Source: an uncultured Pelagibacteraceae bacterium
GTDB lineage: Bacteria; Pseudomonadota; Alphaproteobacteria; Pelagibacterales; Pelagibacteraceae
Length of the DNA: 64,000 bases
Assembly: GCA_902611845.1 (NCBI GenBank)
Contig: CACMAX010000002.1
Span: 124,001-188,000, forward strand
Reading direction: 5' to 3'
Shown: positions 26,830-35,565 of the stretch, in pieces
Layout of the letters: each line of letters starts with the position of its first letter
Position numbering within the stretch: the stretch's first letter is position 1
The notes under the pieces: generated by a model
The model's database searches: none
Told to the model about the DNA's origin: nothing
What the model saw: only the letters and a program-made list of their open reading frames with translations
Made by a program: the position numbers and the translations under genes

Positions 26830-27912
26830 ATGAAAATTTGTCTTATAGGCCAAAATTTAACAAATTTGATTCTCGCTAGTGTTTTTGAGGAAAAAAAACT
26901 TAATGTTGACATATATTCAAATAAAAAGTTTCAAAACATAAAAACAGATAGAACAATAGCTTTATCAAGAGAAAATTTTGATTATTTAAAATTTGTTACA
27001 AAATCGAGCATTACAACTTGGAAAAGTAAAGAAATTAAAATTTTTACAGAAAATTCACATTCTAAAGAGATAATTAATTTTATTAAAAAAAACAAAGAGG
27101 TTTTTAACTTAGTATCATATTCGAAATTAAATGAAATTTTTTTAAAAAAAATAAAAAAATCAAAGTTTATAAAATTATATCATTTAGATACGTCTAGTTC
27201 ATTTATTTTAAATAAAATTAAAAAATATGATTTAGTTATTAATAGTGAAAATAAAAATTTCATTTCGAATAAATTTTTTTCAAATAAAATAAAAAAAAAT
27301 TACAAAAGCAGAGCGTATACATTTATAATAGATCATATTCGTAAAGATAATGATATAGCTATTCAAGTTTTTACAAAATTTGGACCCTTAGCTTTTCTGC
27401 CATTATCTAATACCAAAACTTCAATAGTTTTTTCTTATAAGGGAGTGAAAATAGATGATGAGAAAATCGTAGATATATTTAAAAAATATAATTCTTTCTA
27501 TTCATATTCTAAAATAAATAAAATTGAAAATTTTAGTCTTAGTTTTGAAATGCTAAGAAATTATACTTATAATAATATCCTCGCTTTTGGCGATTTAATA
27601 CATCGCATACATCCCCTTGCAGGCCAAGGATTCAACATGACAATTAGAGATATTAAAATAATTTCAAGAATAGTAAATGACAGGATATCTCTAGGTCTTC
27701 CAATAGATATCTCTGTTGCAGAAGACTTTCAGAATTCTACAAAACACCTTAATTATCTTTATGGAAAAGCTATCGATGGTATATATGAATTTTTTAGATT
27801 AGATAGCAATATTAATAATTCAATTTCAAAGCCAGTTTTTAGTATTCTAAATAAAAATTCTATTTTTAAAAAGTATTCTAATATTTTATCGGATAAAGGA
27901 TTTAATTTATAA
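26830..27912 (+). CDS. UbiH/UbiF-like FAD-dependent monooxygenase, divergent
   Basis: The 360-residue protein is recognised by its C-terminal half: FGDLIHRIHPLAGQGFNMTIRDI (about 252-274) is the GD and P-L-x-G-Q-G-x-N signature of ubiquinone-synthesis hydroxylases of the PHBH class. The N-terminal dinucleotide loop, normally GxGxxG, is here IGQNLTN, keeping only one glycine, and the DG motif is also unclear. It may be a fast-evolving UbiH-type hydroxylase or one with altered cofactor binding. It diverges from ftsK and converges on a Lon-domain gene with one base between. Confidence 0.75.
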   Translation: MKICLIGQNLTNLILASVFEEKKLNVDIYSNKKFQNIKTDRTIALSRENFDYLKFVTKSSITTWKSKEIKIFTENSHSKEIINFIKKNKEVFNLVSYSKLNEIFLKKIKKSKFIKLYHLDTSSSFILNKIKKYDLVINSENKNFISNKFFSNKIKKNYKSRAYTFIIDHIRKDNDIAIQVFTKFGPLAFLPLSNTKTSIVFSYKGVKIDDEKIVDIFKKYNSFYSYSKINKIENFSLSFEMLRNYTYNNILAFGDLIHRIHPLAGQGFNMTIRDIKIISRIVNDRISLGLPIDISVAEDFQNSTKHLNYLYGKAIDGIYEFFRLDSNINNSISKPVFSILNKNSIFKKYSNILSDKGFNL

Positions 27913-27913
27913 A

Positions 27914-28555
27914 TTACTGAAGAGTAGTATTTTCGAATTCGTCTTTAATATAATTATTTAGAATTTGTTCCATTTTTTCTTTTCTTACATTTATATCAAG
28001 ACTTTCTAATAATATTTGTTTTTCCTCTAATGAAAAGGGTGATGCCATTGATAGATCATTAAGAGTTTGGCTAAGATCCTTTTTTTCTAAGTCTTTTAAG
28101 TTCACAATATACCCTTGTTTTTTGAAAAATGTTCTCATGTTCTTCATAATTAGGCTTAAGTCTGAAAAGTTAACTTCGTTACTTTTTTGCATTATATCTT
28201 TTGAAAAATTATCATATTGAACATTGCACTCCCGGTACATTTTGTCGGTATTTAACTCTGAGTTAATTTTGTATCTGCAAATCCCGTTTAAAATAATAAG
28301 TATTCTACCGTCTTCTGTTTCATTGAAACTTGTGATTTTTCCAATACATCCTATTTCGTATAAATCAGGTTTTTTCAAAGACCCTGTTTTTTTTGGCTGT
28401 ATCATTCCAATCATTCTATGCTTTTTCATACTATCATTTACCATTTGTAAATATCGAGGCTCAAAAATGTTCAGTGGAACAGTTGTTCCAGGAAACATTA
28501 TAAAATTTGATAAAGGGAAAATTGGTATTGTTTTTGGTAATTCATCGAGTTTCAT
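27914..28555 (-). CDS. Lon N-terminal (LON substrate-binding) domain protein
   Basis: The 213-residue protein begins TIPIFPLSNFIMFPGTTVPLNIFEPRYLQM (about 9-38), the standard start of the LON domain. It continues with IGMIQP and IGCIGKITSFNETEDGRILIILNGICRY. It lacks the AAA+ and protease domains of Lon, as do many stand-alone alphaproteobacterial copies. The function is not known; binding of unfolded protein is plausible. The preceding spacer to the tRNA is 122 bases. Confidence 0.9.
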   Translation of the reverse strand: MKLDELPKTIPIFPLSNFIMFPGTTVPLNIFEPRYLQMVNDSMKKHRMIGMIQPKKTGSLKKPDLYEIGCIGKITSFNETEDGRILIILNGICRYKINSELNTDKMYRECNVQYDNFSKDIMQKSNEVNFSDLSLIMKNMRTFFKKQGYIVNLKDLEKKDLSQTLNDLSMASPFSLEEKQILLESLDINVRKEKMEQILNNYIKDEFENTTLQ

Positions 28556-28677
28556 AGCTTAATTATAATAATTCTTTTCAAGGTTACAACTATACAGAAA
28601 TGATTCGTAGTCGCATTTAACGATTTAATCACTTGCTTAATTCAAAAAAAGCTTTTAGTTTTGCTATGTAACAATAA

Positions 28678-28752
28678 GCGGGCATAGCTCAGTGGTAGAG
28701 CGTCTCGTTGCCAACGAGAAGGTCGTGGGTTCAAGTCCCATTGCCCGCTCCA
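28678..28752 (+). tRNA. tRNA-Gly (GCC)
   Basis: The cloverleaf folds cleanly. The acceptor stem is GCGGGCA with TGCCCGC, the D arm is GCTC...GAGC, the anticodon stem is TCTCG with CGAGA around the loop TTGCCAA (anticodon GCC), and the T arm is GTGGG with CCCAT-side pairing around TTCAAGT. The 3' CCA is encoded (28750-28752). It reads GGC/GGT glycine codons. It is followed 16 bases later by the pterin dehydratase gene. A TATGTA hexamer at 28665-28670 could be its -10, without a clear -35. Confidence 0.97.
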
Positions 28753-28768
28753 TTAAAGGAATTATATT

Positions 28769-29107
28769 ATGAGTGATTTAGCAAGTAAAAAATGTGTCCC
28801 GTGCGAAGGCAATATCCTGCCATTTAACACAGAAGAAATTCATAAATATTTAAAACAAGTTGATGGATGGGAAGTTATAGAGGATAAAATCGATGGATTT
28901 CATTTAATAAAAAATTTTAAATTTGATGATTTCTTACAAAGTCAAGAATTTGTGAATAAAGTTGGAGAAATTGCTGAAACAGAGGGACATCATCCTGATC
29001 TGTGGTTTGGATGGGGCTATGCAAGAATTAAAATATTTACTCATGCAATTAAAGGTCTTGCTGAGAGTGATTTTATATTAGCTGCTAAAATAGATAAGAT
29101 AAATTAA
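28769..29107 (+). CDS. phhB: Pterin-4a-carbinolamine dehydratase
   Basis: The 112-residue protein matches the PCD/DCoH family: GWEVIEDKIDGFHLIKNFKF near residues 33-52, then ETEGHHPDLWFGWGYARIKIFTHAIKGL, which contains the active-site HHP and the later His. It dehydrates 4a-hydroxytetrahydropterin to recycle pterin cofactors. The partner hydroxylase is not in the window, and in many marine bacteria this gene occurs without phenylalanine hydroxylase. It lies directly after tRNA-Gly and its stop touches the end of purH. Confidence 0.92.
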   Translation: MSDLASKKCVPCEGNILPFNTEEIHKYLKQVDGWEVIEDKIDGFHLIKNFKFDDFLQSQEFVNKVGEIAETEGHHPDLWFGWGYARIKIFTHAIKGLAESDFILAAKIDKIN

Positions 29108-30667
29108 TTAGTGATTAAAGTGTCTTGTTTTGGAAAACACCAAAATAGTATTTGTTTGGTTAGCAAATCTGATAATTTCTTTATCATTTTTTGAACCTGA
29201 CGGTTGAATAACTGCTGAAATTCCTGCTTGCACCAATTTTTCTATACCATCCACAAACGGGAAAAACGCGTCAGATGCTGCTAAAATTTCATCACTATCG
29301 CTTATCTTCTGAAACTTTTTCATTTTATTAATTGCTATTTTGCAACTATCCAATCTACTTGGTTGACCAGAACCTATGCCTATTGTCTTGTAATCTTTAG
29401 TAATGACTATCGCATTCGACTTTACACTTCTGCAAATATTAAATGCAAAAATAAGTTTGTTTAAAGTTTTATTCGTAGGTTTTAATTTTGATACAATTTT
29501 AAAATCATTCTTAGAAAAATGTTGATTATCTGGATCTTGCACTAAAATAGAATTAAATTTATTCATAAAATTAAATTTAAAATTCTTTTCTACTTTACTA
29601 GAGTCAATTAGCCTTAGGTTTTTTTTCTTTTTTAAAAGTTTGACTGATTTTTTATCAAATCCATTTGCAACTATTACCTCAAAAAATATTTTATTAATTT
29701 CTTTAGCTAAACTAATATTTAATTTAAAATTACATGATACAATACCACCGTAGGCACTTATTGGGTCACTTTCTAAAGCCTCTTTAAAAGATTTGACTTT
29801 GTTTGGATTAATGGATACTCCACAGGGATTAGTATGCTTAATTATTGCTACACCTTTATTTCTTGGCAAAGTTTTGGATATACTTAGAGCAGAATAAAGA
29901 TCGTTATAATTGTTGTAACTTAGTTGTTTCCCACTGATTTGAATAATTTCCTGTTTGTTATTTTGTGAATATATTGCTGCTTTTTGATGAGGATTTTCCC
30001 CATACCTTGTCTCCTCAACTAATATTCCAGAAAAAATTTTCTTAATTGGTAAAACGTTATTAGACTTTTGATTGAAATAATTAAAAATTTTTGATTCATA
30101 ATATGCGGTCTCCATAAATGCTTCCTCGGCCAATTTTTCTCTGAATTTTAAACTAGTAGACCCTCTATTTCTATCTAATTCAATAGCTAAATCTTCATAT
30201 TGTTTTGTGTTACTTAGGACAACTACATCATTATAATTTTTTGCAGCTGATCTAACCATTGTTGGTCCTCCAATATCTATATTTTCAATTATATTTTTGT
30301 GGCCAGAATTACTTAACAAAACTTTTTCAAAAGGATAAAAATTTATAATAACTAAATCTATATTTTCATAATTGTTAATTTTCATTTCTTTTTGATGTTT
30401 TTTATTCTGTCTAACATTTAAAATTCCAGAATGAATTTTTGGATGTAGGGTTTTAACTCTTCCATCCAGCAGCTCTTTTGAATTTGTAAATTTAGATACT
30501 TCTAAGCATTTAAAACCCATACTTTTAATTTTTTCATATGTGCCACCTGAGCTTATTATTTTGATTTTATATTTTTTTAGTAAATTTAATAATGGCCTTA
30601 AACTAGATTTATCTGATAATGAAATTAAAGCAGTCTTGATTTTTATTGTATTTTTTCGAATACCCAT
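29108..30667 (-). CDS. purH: Bifunctional AICAR transformylase/IMP cyclohydrolase
   Basis: The 519-residue protein starts within the 3' end of the heparinase-like gene (25-base overlap). The N-terminal IMP cyclohydrolase domain (about 1-200) shows ALISLSDKSSLRPLLNLL and IISSGGTYEKI. The AICAR transformylase part has ISGKQLSYNNYNDL and IKHTNPCGVSI with the catalytic Lys-His pair. It performs the last two steps of de novo IMP synthesis using 10-formyl-THF. The folate enzyme FolD is encoded elsewhere in this window. Confidence 0.97.
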   Translation of the reverse strand: MGIRKNTIKIKTALISLSDKSSLRPLLNLLKKYKIKIISSGGTYEKIKSMGFKCLEVSKFTNSKELLDGRVKTLHPKIHSGILNVRQNKKHQKEMKINNYENIDLVIINFYPFEKVLLSNSGHKNIIENIDIGGPTMVRSAAKNYNDVVVLSNTKQYEDLAIELDRNRGSTSLKFREKLAEEAFMETAYYESKIFNYFNQKSNNVLPIKKIFSGILVEETRYGENPHQKAAIYSQNNKQEIIQISGKQLSYNNYNDLYSALSISKTLPRNKGVAIIKHTNPCGVSINPNKVKSFKEALESDPISAYGGIVSCNFKLNISLAKEINKIFFEVIVANGFDKKSVKLLKKKKNLRLIDSSKVEKNFKFNFMNKFNSILVQDPDNQHFSKNDFKIVSKLKPTNKTLNKLIFAFNICRSVKSNAIVITKDYKTIGIGSGQPSRLDSCKIAINKMKKFQKISDSDEILAASDAFFPFVDGIEKLVQAGISAVIQPSGSKNDKEIIRFANQTNTILVFSKTRHFNH

Positions 30668-32268
30668 TTAATTTCCTGAGTTATATCCTTTATTTTGCCT
30701 GATAAACATATATTTTGATTTTCACTAGTTAAATTTTTATTACCGAAATATATACCCGATTCAATATTTATAATCTCGCAGTTAGTTGAAAATTTCCATC
30801 CAGAGTTTTCAATTTCAATTAGTATAGTTTTGTTATCTAGTGTTTTTGTTAATTTAACTCCTGGTTCCATATGAAATCTGATATCATATTTTTTTGGTTC
30901 CAACTTGTTTTTTGAAATTATTCTATCTGTTCCTACCAATTTATTTTTTTCAACGAAATATTCTAAAGATCTTTCATATAAAATACCAAATTTTTTTAAA
31001 AATCCATTATGAGATGCTTTGATTAACCAATAGTTTTTTTCATTAACAATATTTTTATCACTAACTTTTAAACCATTTTCTAATATTTTATAGTTTCTAT
31101 TGTCTCTAAATGAACAACTTGAATGATTATCAATTGTAACTGCCGAATGAGCAGCAGTAGATTTTGAAATTAGATTTAATTTATTTTTATAATCCTGAAA
31201 ATAACCAGAATTCGAAATAAGTTTTTTATCTTTATAAAAGAATTCAAATGAAAGAGCTCCACTTTGATAGTTATAGGAAAATATTTTTTGGGGTGAACTT
31301 CCAACATCCATTGCAAGAATGCAATTTTTGTTCTTCAAAATAGCATATCCTCCTACCTCATTATTTGAATTTTCGAACTTATATTTATGAAGTGAAAGAT
31401 ATTTATTAAATTCCTTTAAATCATTTTGATGATTCCCATTGAATAGTAAACTTTGTTTGATTTCAGAAAAAACGGAATAAGATTTTCCTAGATAGAAAAT
31501 TATTTCATCGAGATACTCAGGTATATCATTAAAAGATTCCTTTAATATTTCTCTAACAAGAACAAAATATTTTAAAAAAAAATTTAATTGCCTTATACTT
31601 CTTGTTTTTGGAAAATACTCATCGTCAAAAGAATTGATAATAATTTTTCTTAGTAATTCTAATCCATAATTTAAAAATTTTTCATTTTCGTATGATAGTC
31701 CCGTGATTATTATTGCAGTACACCCTAATAATTTATCATTAACAGATTGAGATTTACTTATTTCATTTATTAAATGATTAATTTGTTTGTTAACAGAAAA
31801 ATTAAATTTATTCTTATATTTGGTGTCACTTTCATCGTAAGATAATTTAGAGTTTGCAATCCAAGATATTATTCGCTTTGATAAAATATCGATTTGCCAT
31901 GATGATGAATTGTAATTTCGATTTTTCTCAATCCATTTAGCTATTATTGATTGTGTAATATTTTGTGAAGATTTTAAATCGATACTAAACAACCAATAAA
32001 AATTATTAAGTTTATATAAGTTATGCCCACTTAATAATTTATTCTCCCAAATATTATCTTTATCTAATTCCTCAATTTTAATTTTTTTTTTATCATATTT
32101 AACTAAGCAACTTAAAATGCTTAGACTTGGTCTATATGTAATATTACTTATTTCAATTTTTGAAATTTTATTATTATAAAAATTTGATTTTAGGTATAAT
32201 TTTCTTATTTGATTTTTGGATGTGTTAAAAAATTCATTTATTAAAATTAAAGAATTTTTTAAATACAT
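30643..32268 (-). CDS. Heparinase II/III family protein
   Basis: The 541-residue protein has an N-terminal helical toroid-like part and a C-terminal beta-rich part. The latter begins around GGYAILKNKNCILAMDVGSSPQ and contains GALSFEFFYKDKKLISNSGYF and HSAVTIDNHSS, which match the heparinase II/III-like domain. Such proteins in alphaproteobacteria often sit beside purH and carry no clear signal peptide, as here. The true substrate is unproven; cell-envelope or cytoplasmic polysaccharide is possible. It overlaps purH by 25 bases and follows rpe by 1 base. Confidence 0.82.
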   Translation of the reverse strand: MYLKNSLILINEFFNTSKNQIRKLYLKSNFYNNKISKIEISNITYRPSLSILSCLVKYDKKKIKIEELDKDNIWENKLLSGHNLYKLNNFYWLFSIDLKSSQNITQSIIAKWIEKNRNYNSSSWQIDILSKRIISWIANSKLSYDESDTKYKNKFNFSVNKQINHLINEISKSQSVNDKLLGCTAIIITGLSYENEKFLNYGLELLRKIIINSFDDEYFPKTRSIRQLNFFLKYFVLVREILKESFNDIPEYLDEIIFYLGKSYSVFSEIKQSLLFNGNHQNDLKEFNKYLSLHKYKFENSNNEVGGYAILKNKNCILAMDVGSSPQKIFSYNYQSGALSFEFFYKDKKLISNSGYFQDYKNKLNLISKSTAAHSAVTIDNHSSCSFRDNRNYKILENGLKVSDKNIVNEKNYWLIKASHNGFLKKFGILYERSLEYFVEKNKLVGTDRIISKNKLEPKKYDIRFHMEPGVKLTKTLDNKTILIEIENSGWKFSTNCEIINIESGIYFGNKNLTSENQNICLSGKIKDITQEIKWVFEKIQ

Positions 32269-32269
32269 C

Positions 32270-32929
32270 TTACATTGATTTTAGAGTTTCTATATTTTTT
32301 TTAATATCACCATTGTTTTCTTTGAATATTGTTGTTCCAGAAACTAATATATTTGCTCCCGCTGATATAACATCTTTTGAATTAGAGAAATTTATTCCAC
32401 CATCAACCTCAATATCAAATTTTAAGTTATTATCTTCTTTTACTTGATAAAGTTTTTTAATTTTTTCAATTACTTCTGGTATAAATTTTTGACCACCAAA
32501 ACCGGGATATACACTCATAATTAAAACTAAATCTATTTCTTTTAATAATTTTTCAATGACACTTATTTCCGTATTTGGATTTAAAGATATACCTACTTTT
32601 TTCTTTAATTGTTTTATAAGTTTAATCGACTCAATCAAATTGTCGGTTGCTTCAGGGTGAATTGTTATTATATCAGATCCTGCTTCAGCAAAATTTTTTA
32701 TATATTTATGAACTGGTGAGATCATTAAATGTACATCAAAAGGTAATTTTGTATAATTTCTAAGTGTTTTTATCACTGGGGGACCAATTGTAATATTGGG
32801 AACAAAATGTCCATCCATTACATCGACATGAATTAAGTCAGCGCCACCATCTTCTAATCTTTTAATTTCCTCGCCTAATTGGCTAAAATCTGCAGAAAGT
32901 ATTGAAGGCGAAATTTGTATATTTTTCAT
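32270..32929 (-). CDS. rpe: Ribulose-phosphate 3-epimerase
   Basis: The 219-residue TIM barrel has SPSILSADFSQLGEEI at the N-terminus, ADLIHVDVMDGHFVPNITIGP (metal-binding His and Asp), FDVHLMI, MSVYPGFGGQKFIPE and the phosphate loop VDGGI. It interconverts ribulose-5-phosphate and xylulose-5-phosphate in the pentose phosphate pathway. It leads the leftward run rpe-heparinase-purH. Confidence 0.97.
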   Translation of the reverse strand: MKNIQISPSILSADFSQLGEEIKRLEDGGADLIHVDVMDGHFVPNITIGPPVIKTLRNYTKLPFDVHLMISPVHKYIKNFAEAGSDIITIHPEATDNLIESIKLIKQLKKKVGISLNPNTEISVIEKLLKEIDLVLIMSVYPGFGGQKFIPEVIEKIKKLYQVKEDNNLKFDIEVDGGINFSNSKDVISAGANILVSGTTIFKENNGDIKKNIETLKSM

Positions 32930-32976
32930 TAATAACTAAAAACTAGTACTATCAATTTTTGAATATATTTGAATTA

Positions 32977-33312
32977 CTATTTACCAAATATTTTATAAAT
33001 TTCTGCAGCTATTTCACTTTCTAATGGAAACGATAACATCCCCATAACAGAATAACCCATTAAATAAGGCATTAAATAAAATCTAAATATATAAAAAAAC
33101 CAAGCTACATAAAGTGGAACTAATGGTCCTATAATGAAACTAGGAGTTATGAATTTAAAAATTTTAATAATTGGATTTGTGTATTTCACAAATACTTTCA
33201 TAAAAAAGAATTCAGAATCTTCTTTTTGAAAAATATTCATTGCAGATCTTCCAATTAAAGTCCACATAATGATACCTAAAATGTAGTCTATTACTAAAAT
33301 ATATAACGGCAT
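32977..33312 (-). CDS. Small membrane protein, YggT-like character, function unknown
   Basis: The 111-residue protein has an N-terminal hydrophobic helix (PLYILVIDYILGIIMWTLIGR) and a second hydrophobic region (about 57-90). An amphipathic stretch FVKYTNPIIKIFKFITPSFI lies between them, recalling the YggT arrangement of a helix, then a TxPxxxxxRxxxP-like loop, then a helix. The match is loose, so I give no gene name. It lies downstream of the symporter terminator and 47 bases upstream of rpe. Confidence 0.6.
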   Translation of the reverse strand: MPLYILVIDYILGIIMWTLIGRSAMNIFQKEDSEFFFMKVFVKYTNPIIKIFKFITPSFIIGPLVPLYVAWFFYIFRFYLMPYLMGYSVMGMLSFPLESEIAAEIYKIFGK

Positions 33313-33327
33313 TTATCTGAAAATAAT

Positions 33328-33346
33328 GGGGGCGGTATCCGCCCCC
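33328..33346 (-). terminator. Rho-independent terminator of the DUF4212-symporter operon
   Basis: An 8-bp perfect GC-only stem (GGGGGCGG with CCGCCCCC) closes a 3-base loop, 12 bases after the symporter stop. On the minus strand it is preceded by an A/T tract and followed by ATTATTTTC. It is by far the most GC-rich structure in the non-coding DNA of the window and the only strong hairpin terminator I see. Confidence 0.85.
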
Positions 33347-33358
33347 AAAAAGTTTAAT

Positions 33359-35197
33359 TTAGTGTTGTTTACCAAGTATTGTCTTACCTGATGGAACACG
33401 AACTTCGTCTACCATTTGCTGTGTAGCTTTATCTGGTTCTTCAGTCATTAAACTTACTACAACCATTACAACTAAACAGACCGACGCTCCGATTATACCG
33501 AAACGTAAATGGTCAATGCCTAACCAAGGTGCATTACCCATAAACTTAGGATACACATAAATTAGATAAGCCGTTCCTGATGCAAGACCTGCTATCATAC
33601 CTGCTATTGCTCCTTGTCTTGTTGCTCTCTTCCACCATACACCAAGTATTAATGGGAAGAACAATCCTGACATTGCAAAGTCAAATGCCCAAGCAACTGC
33701 ACCAAGGATACTAGTGATCCTCATCGATGCAATGTATGCTCCAGCGGCACCAATAACTATTAGAAGTGCTCTAGCAACTAACAATCTTTTTCTTACATCC
33801 GCTTTTGGATCAATGATTTTGTAATAGATATCATGTGATAAAGCGTTTGCGATAGCAAGAATTAGACCATCAGCAGTTGACATCGCAGCAGCCATTCCTC
33901 CTGCAGCAACTAGTCCAGAGATTACGTATGGTAATCCAGCAACTTCTGGAGTTGCTAGTACAACTACGTCACCTCTCATAAACCATTCATTTAACTGAAG
34001 AATACCATCTCCGTTAAAGTCTGCTATAAAGGCTTGTTTTACATTAATCCAAGCATTTACCCACTCAATTTGCATAATTTCAGCAATTGGTTTTCCAATA
34101 ATACCTGTTGGTAAGTTTGGATCAATTAGTGAGATCTTGGATAATGTTGCAAGCATTGGCGCTGAAGTATAAAGCAATGCAATAAAGAATAGTGACCATG
34201 CCACTGATTTTCTTGCAGCTTTAACACTTGGCGTCGTGAAGTATCTCATAAGAATGTGTGGTAAAGAAGCTGTTCCTACCATCATACAAAGTGCTAATGA
34301 AATAAACTTCCATGCAGCCATCCCACCTTCTGGCACACCTGCGTGTGATACAGCGATAGATTTTAGACCACCTGGTACACCTGCAGCTTTGACGTCTGCA
34401 GCAGCATTTTTAACTAATCCAAATTGAGCTTCAAGATCACCTAATCTAGCTACTTCCTCACCCAACATAAAGTGTGGAAAGAAACCAAATCCAGATTTGT
34501 TACTAATCCAGAATACTGGAATTAGGTAAGCAATAATCAATACTATGTATTGTGCAACCTGTGTCCAAGTTACCGCTCTCATTCCGCCTAGCATTGAACA
34601 AAGTAAAATACTTACTAGTCCAACCCAAACTCCTAATTCAAATGGAATACTTAGTGCTCTAGATGCAATTGTTCCTGTTGCGTTAATTTGAGCTGTTACA
34701 TAAGTGAAAGATGCCAATGTTAAAACAACTACAGCACAGAACCTTGCAAAGTTTCCGCCGTATCTTGTTCCAATGAAATCTGGCACAGTATAACATCCAA
34801 ATTTTCTTAAGTATGGTGCTAAAAGTGACGATACTAAAACGTATCCCCCAGTCCATCCGACTAAGAAAGCCATATAAGTATAACCACCAAAGTAAATACC
34901 ACCAGCCATTGCAACGAATGATGCACCTGACATCCAGTCAGCTGCAGTTGCCATTCCGTTAAATACTGTTGGCACCTGTCTTCCAGCAACATAATAAGCA
35001 TCGACCTGAACAGTTCTAGATAAATACCCAATCAAGGCATAAATACAAACTGTAAAGGCGACAAACAAAATACCAATTGTTTTAGCGGTCATACCTGCTT
35101 GCTCCGCTATAGCCATCAATATGATGAATACAATGAAGCCACCAGTATATGTTCCGTAAATTTTTGGTAGGTTGTCGATAAAATTGCCTTTAAACAT
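33359..35197 (-). CDS. Sodium:solute symporter, acetate-permease type, with EF-hand-like loop
   Basis: The 612-residue SSS-family transporter has about 13 membrane helices. Conserved segments include DAYYVAGRQVPTVFNGMATAADWMSGASFVAMAGGIYFGGY near the N-terminus. It resembles ActP and the larger VC_2705-like subgroup that pairs with DUF4212. Two soluble inserts occur. The second contains DFNGDGILQLNE (393-404), a full EF-hand calcium-loop pattern. Its partner gene overlaps by one base upstream, and acetyl-CoA synthetase is encoded nearby, so short-chain carboxylate (acetate) uptake is the likely role. A strong ribosome site (AAAGGAGGA) precedes the ATG. Confidence 0.9.
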   Translation of the reverse strand: MFKGNFIDNLPKIYGTYTGGFIVFIILMAIAEQAGMTAKTIGILFVAFTVCIYALIGYLSRTVQVDAYYVAGRQVPTVFNGMATAADWMSGASFVAMAGGIYFGGYTYMAFLVGWTGGYVLVSSLLAPYLRKFGCYTVPDFIGTRYGGNFARFCAVVVLTLASFTYVTAQINATGTIASRALSIPFELGVWVGLVSILLCSMLGGMRAVTWTQVAQYIVLIIAYLIPVFWISNKSGFGFFPHFMLGEEVARLGDLEAQFGLVKNAAADVKAAGVPGGLKSIAVSHAGVPEGGMAAWKFISLALCMMVGTASLPHILMRYFTTPSVKAARKSVAWSLFFIALLYTSAPMLATLSKISLIDPNLPTGIIGKPIAEIMQIEWVNAWINVKQAFIADFNGDGILQLNEWFMRGDVVVLATPEVAGLPYVISGLVAAGGMAAAMSTADGLILAIANALSHDIYYKIIDPKADVRKRLLVARALLIVIGAAGAYIASMRITSILGAVAWAFDFAMSGLFFPLILGVWWKRATRQGAIAGMIAGLASGTAYLIYVYPKFMGNAPWLGIDHLRFGIIGASVCLVVMVVVSLMTEEPDKATQQMVDEVRVPSGKTILGKQH

Positions 35198-35454
35198 TAA
35201 TCATCCTCCTTTTCGGTAAAACCAAACTCTTCATCGATTTTTTCCTGTCTATTTGCAAACCAAAAAATTAGGACCACAAATGCAATGATGGAACCTTGCG
35301 CACACATGTAATACGCTAATGGATATCCCATAAAACTTGAAGTGTTTAGGTCAGAACCAAACATGAAGATCAGATAACCGAAAACAAACCATATGATTAA
35401 TGTAATAATCATTAACCCTTTGGTTTTTTCCCAGTGCTTTTCTTTGTTTGACAT
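35197..35454 (-). CDS. DUF4212 small membrane subunit paired with the symporter
   Basis: The 85-residue protein has two membrane helices (about 15-35 and 47-65) with KHWEKTKGLMIITLIIWFVFGYLIFMFG and LAYYMCAQGSIIAFVVLIFWFANRQEKIDEEFGF. This matches the DUF4212/YjcH-like partner that nearly always precedes a large SSS symporter. It is thought to be an accessory subunit of the transporter. Its last base is the first of the symporter start. A strong AGGGAGGAT ribosome site stands before it. Confidence 0.9.
   Translation of the reverse strand: MSNKEKHWEKTKGLMIITLIIWFVFGYLIFMFGSDLNTSSFMGYPLAYYMCAQGSIIAFVVLIFWFANRQEKIDEEFGFTEKEDD
35204..35212 (-). promoter_or_regulatory. Strong Shine-Dalgarno of the symporter gene
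   Basis: AAAGGAGGA on the minus strand lies 6-7 bases before the symporter ATG, inside the 3' end of the DUF4212 gene. It fixes the start codon and implies high translation. Confidence 0.75.
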
Positions 35455-35461
35455 TATTTTA

Positions 35462-35470
35462 ATCCTCCCT
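35462..35470 (-). promoter_or_regulatory. Strong Shine-Dalgarno of the DUF4212 gene
   Basis: AGGGAGGAT on the minus strand, with GGAGG ending 9 bases before the ATG at 35454. Together with the strong site of the next gene it marks the operon as highly translated. Confidence 0.7.
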
Positions 35471-35565
35471 ATAGGTTAAAGATATAATTCATACTCATTT
35501 AAAGTAATAATTAAAGAGTAAAAAATGGCATATATTTATAGTAAAAGTGGTAATATCAGTTCTAA

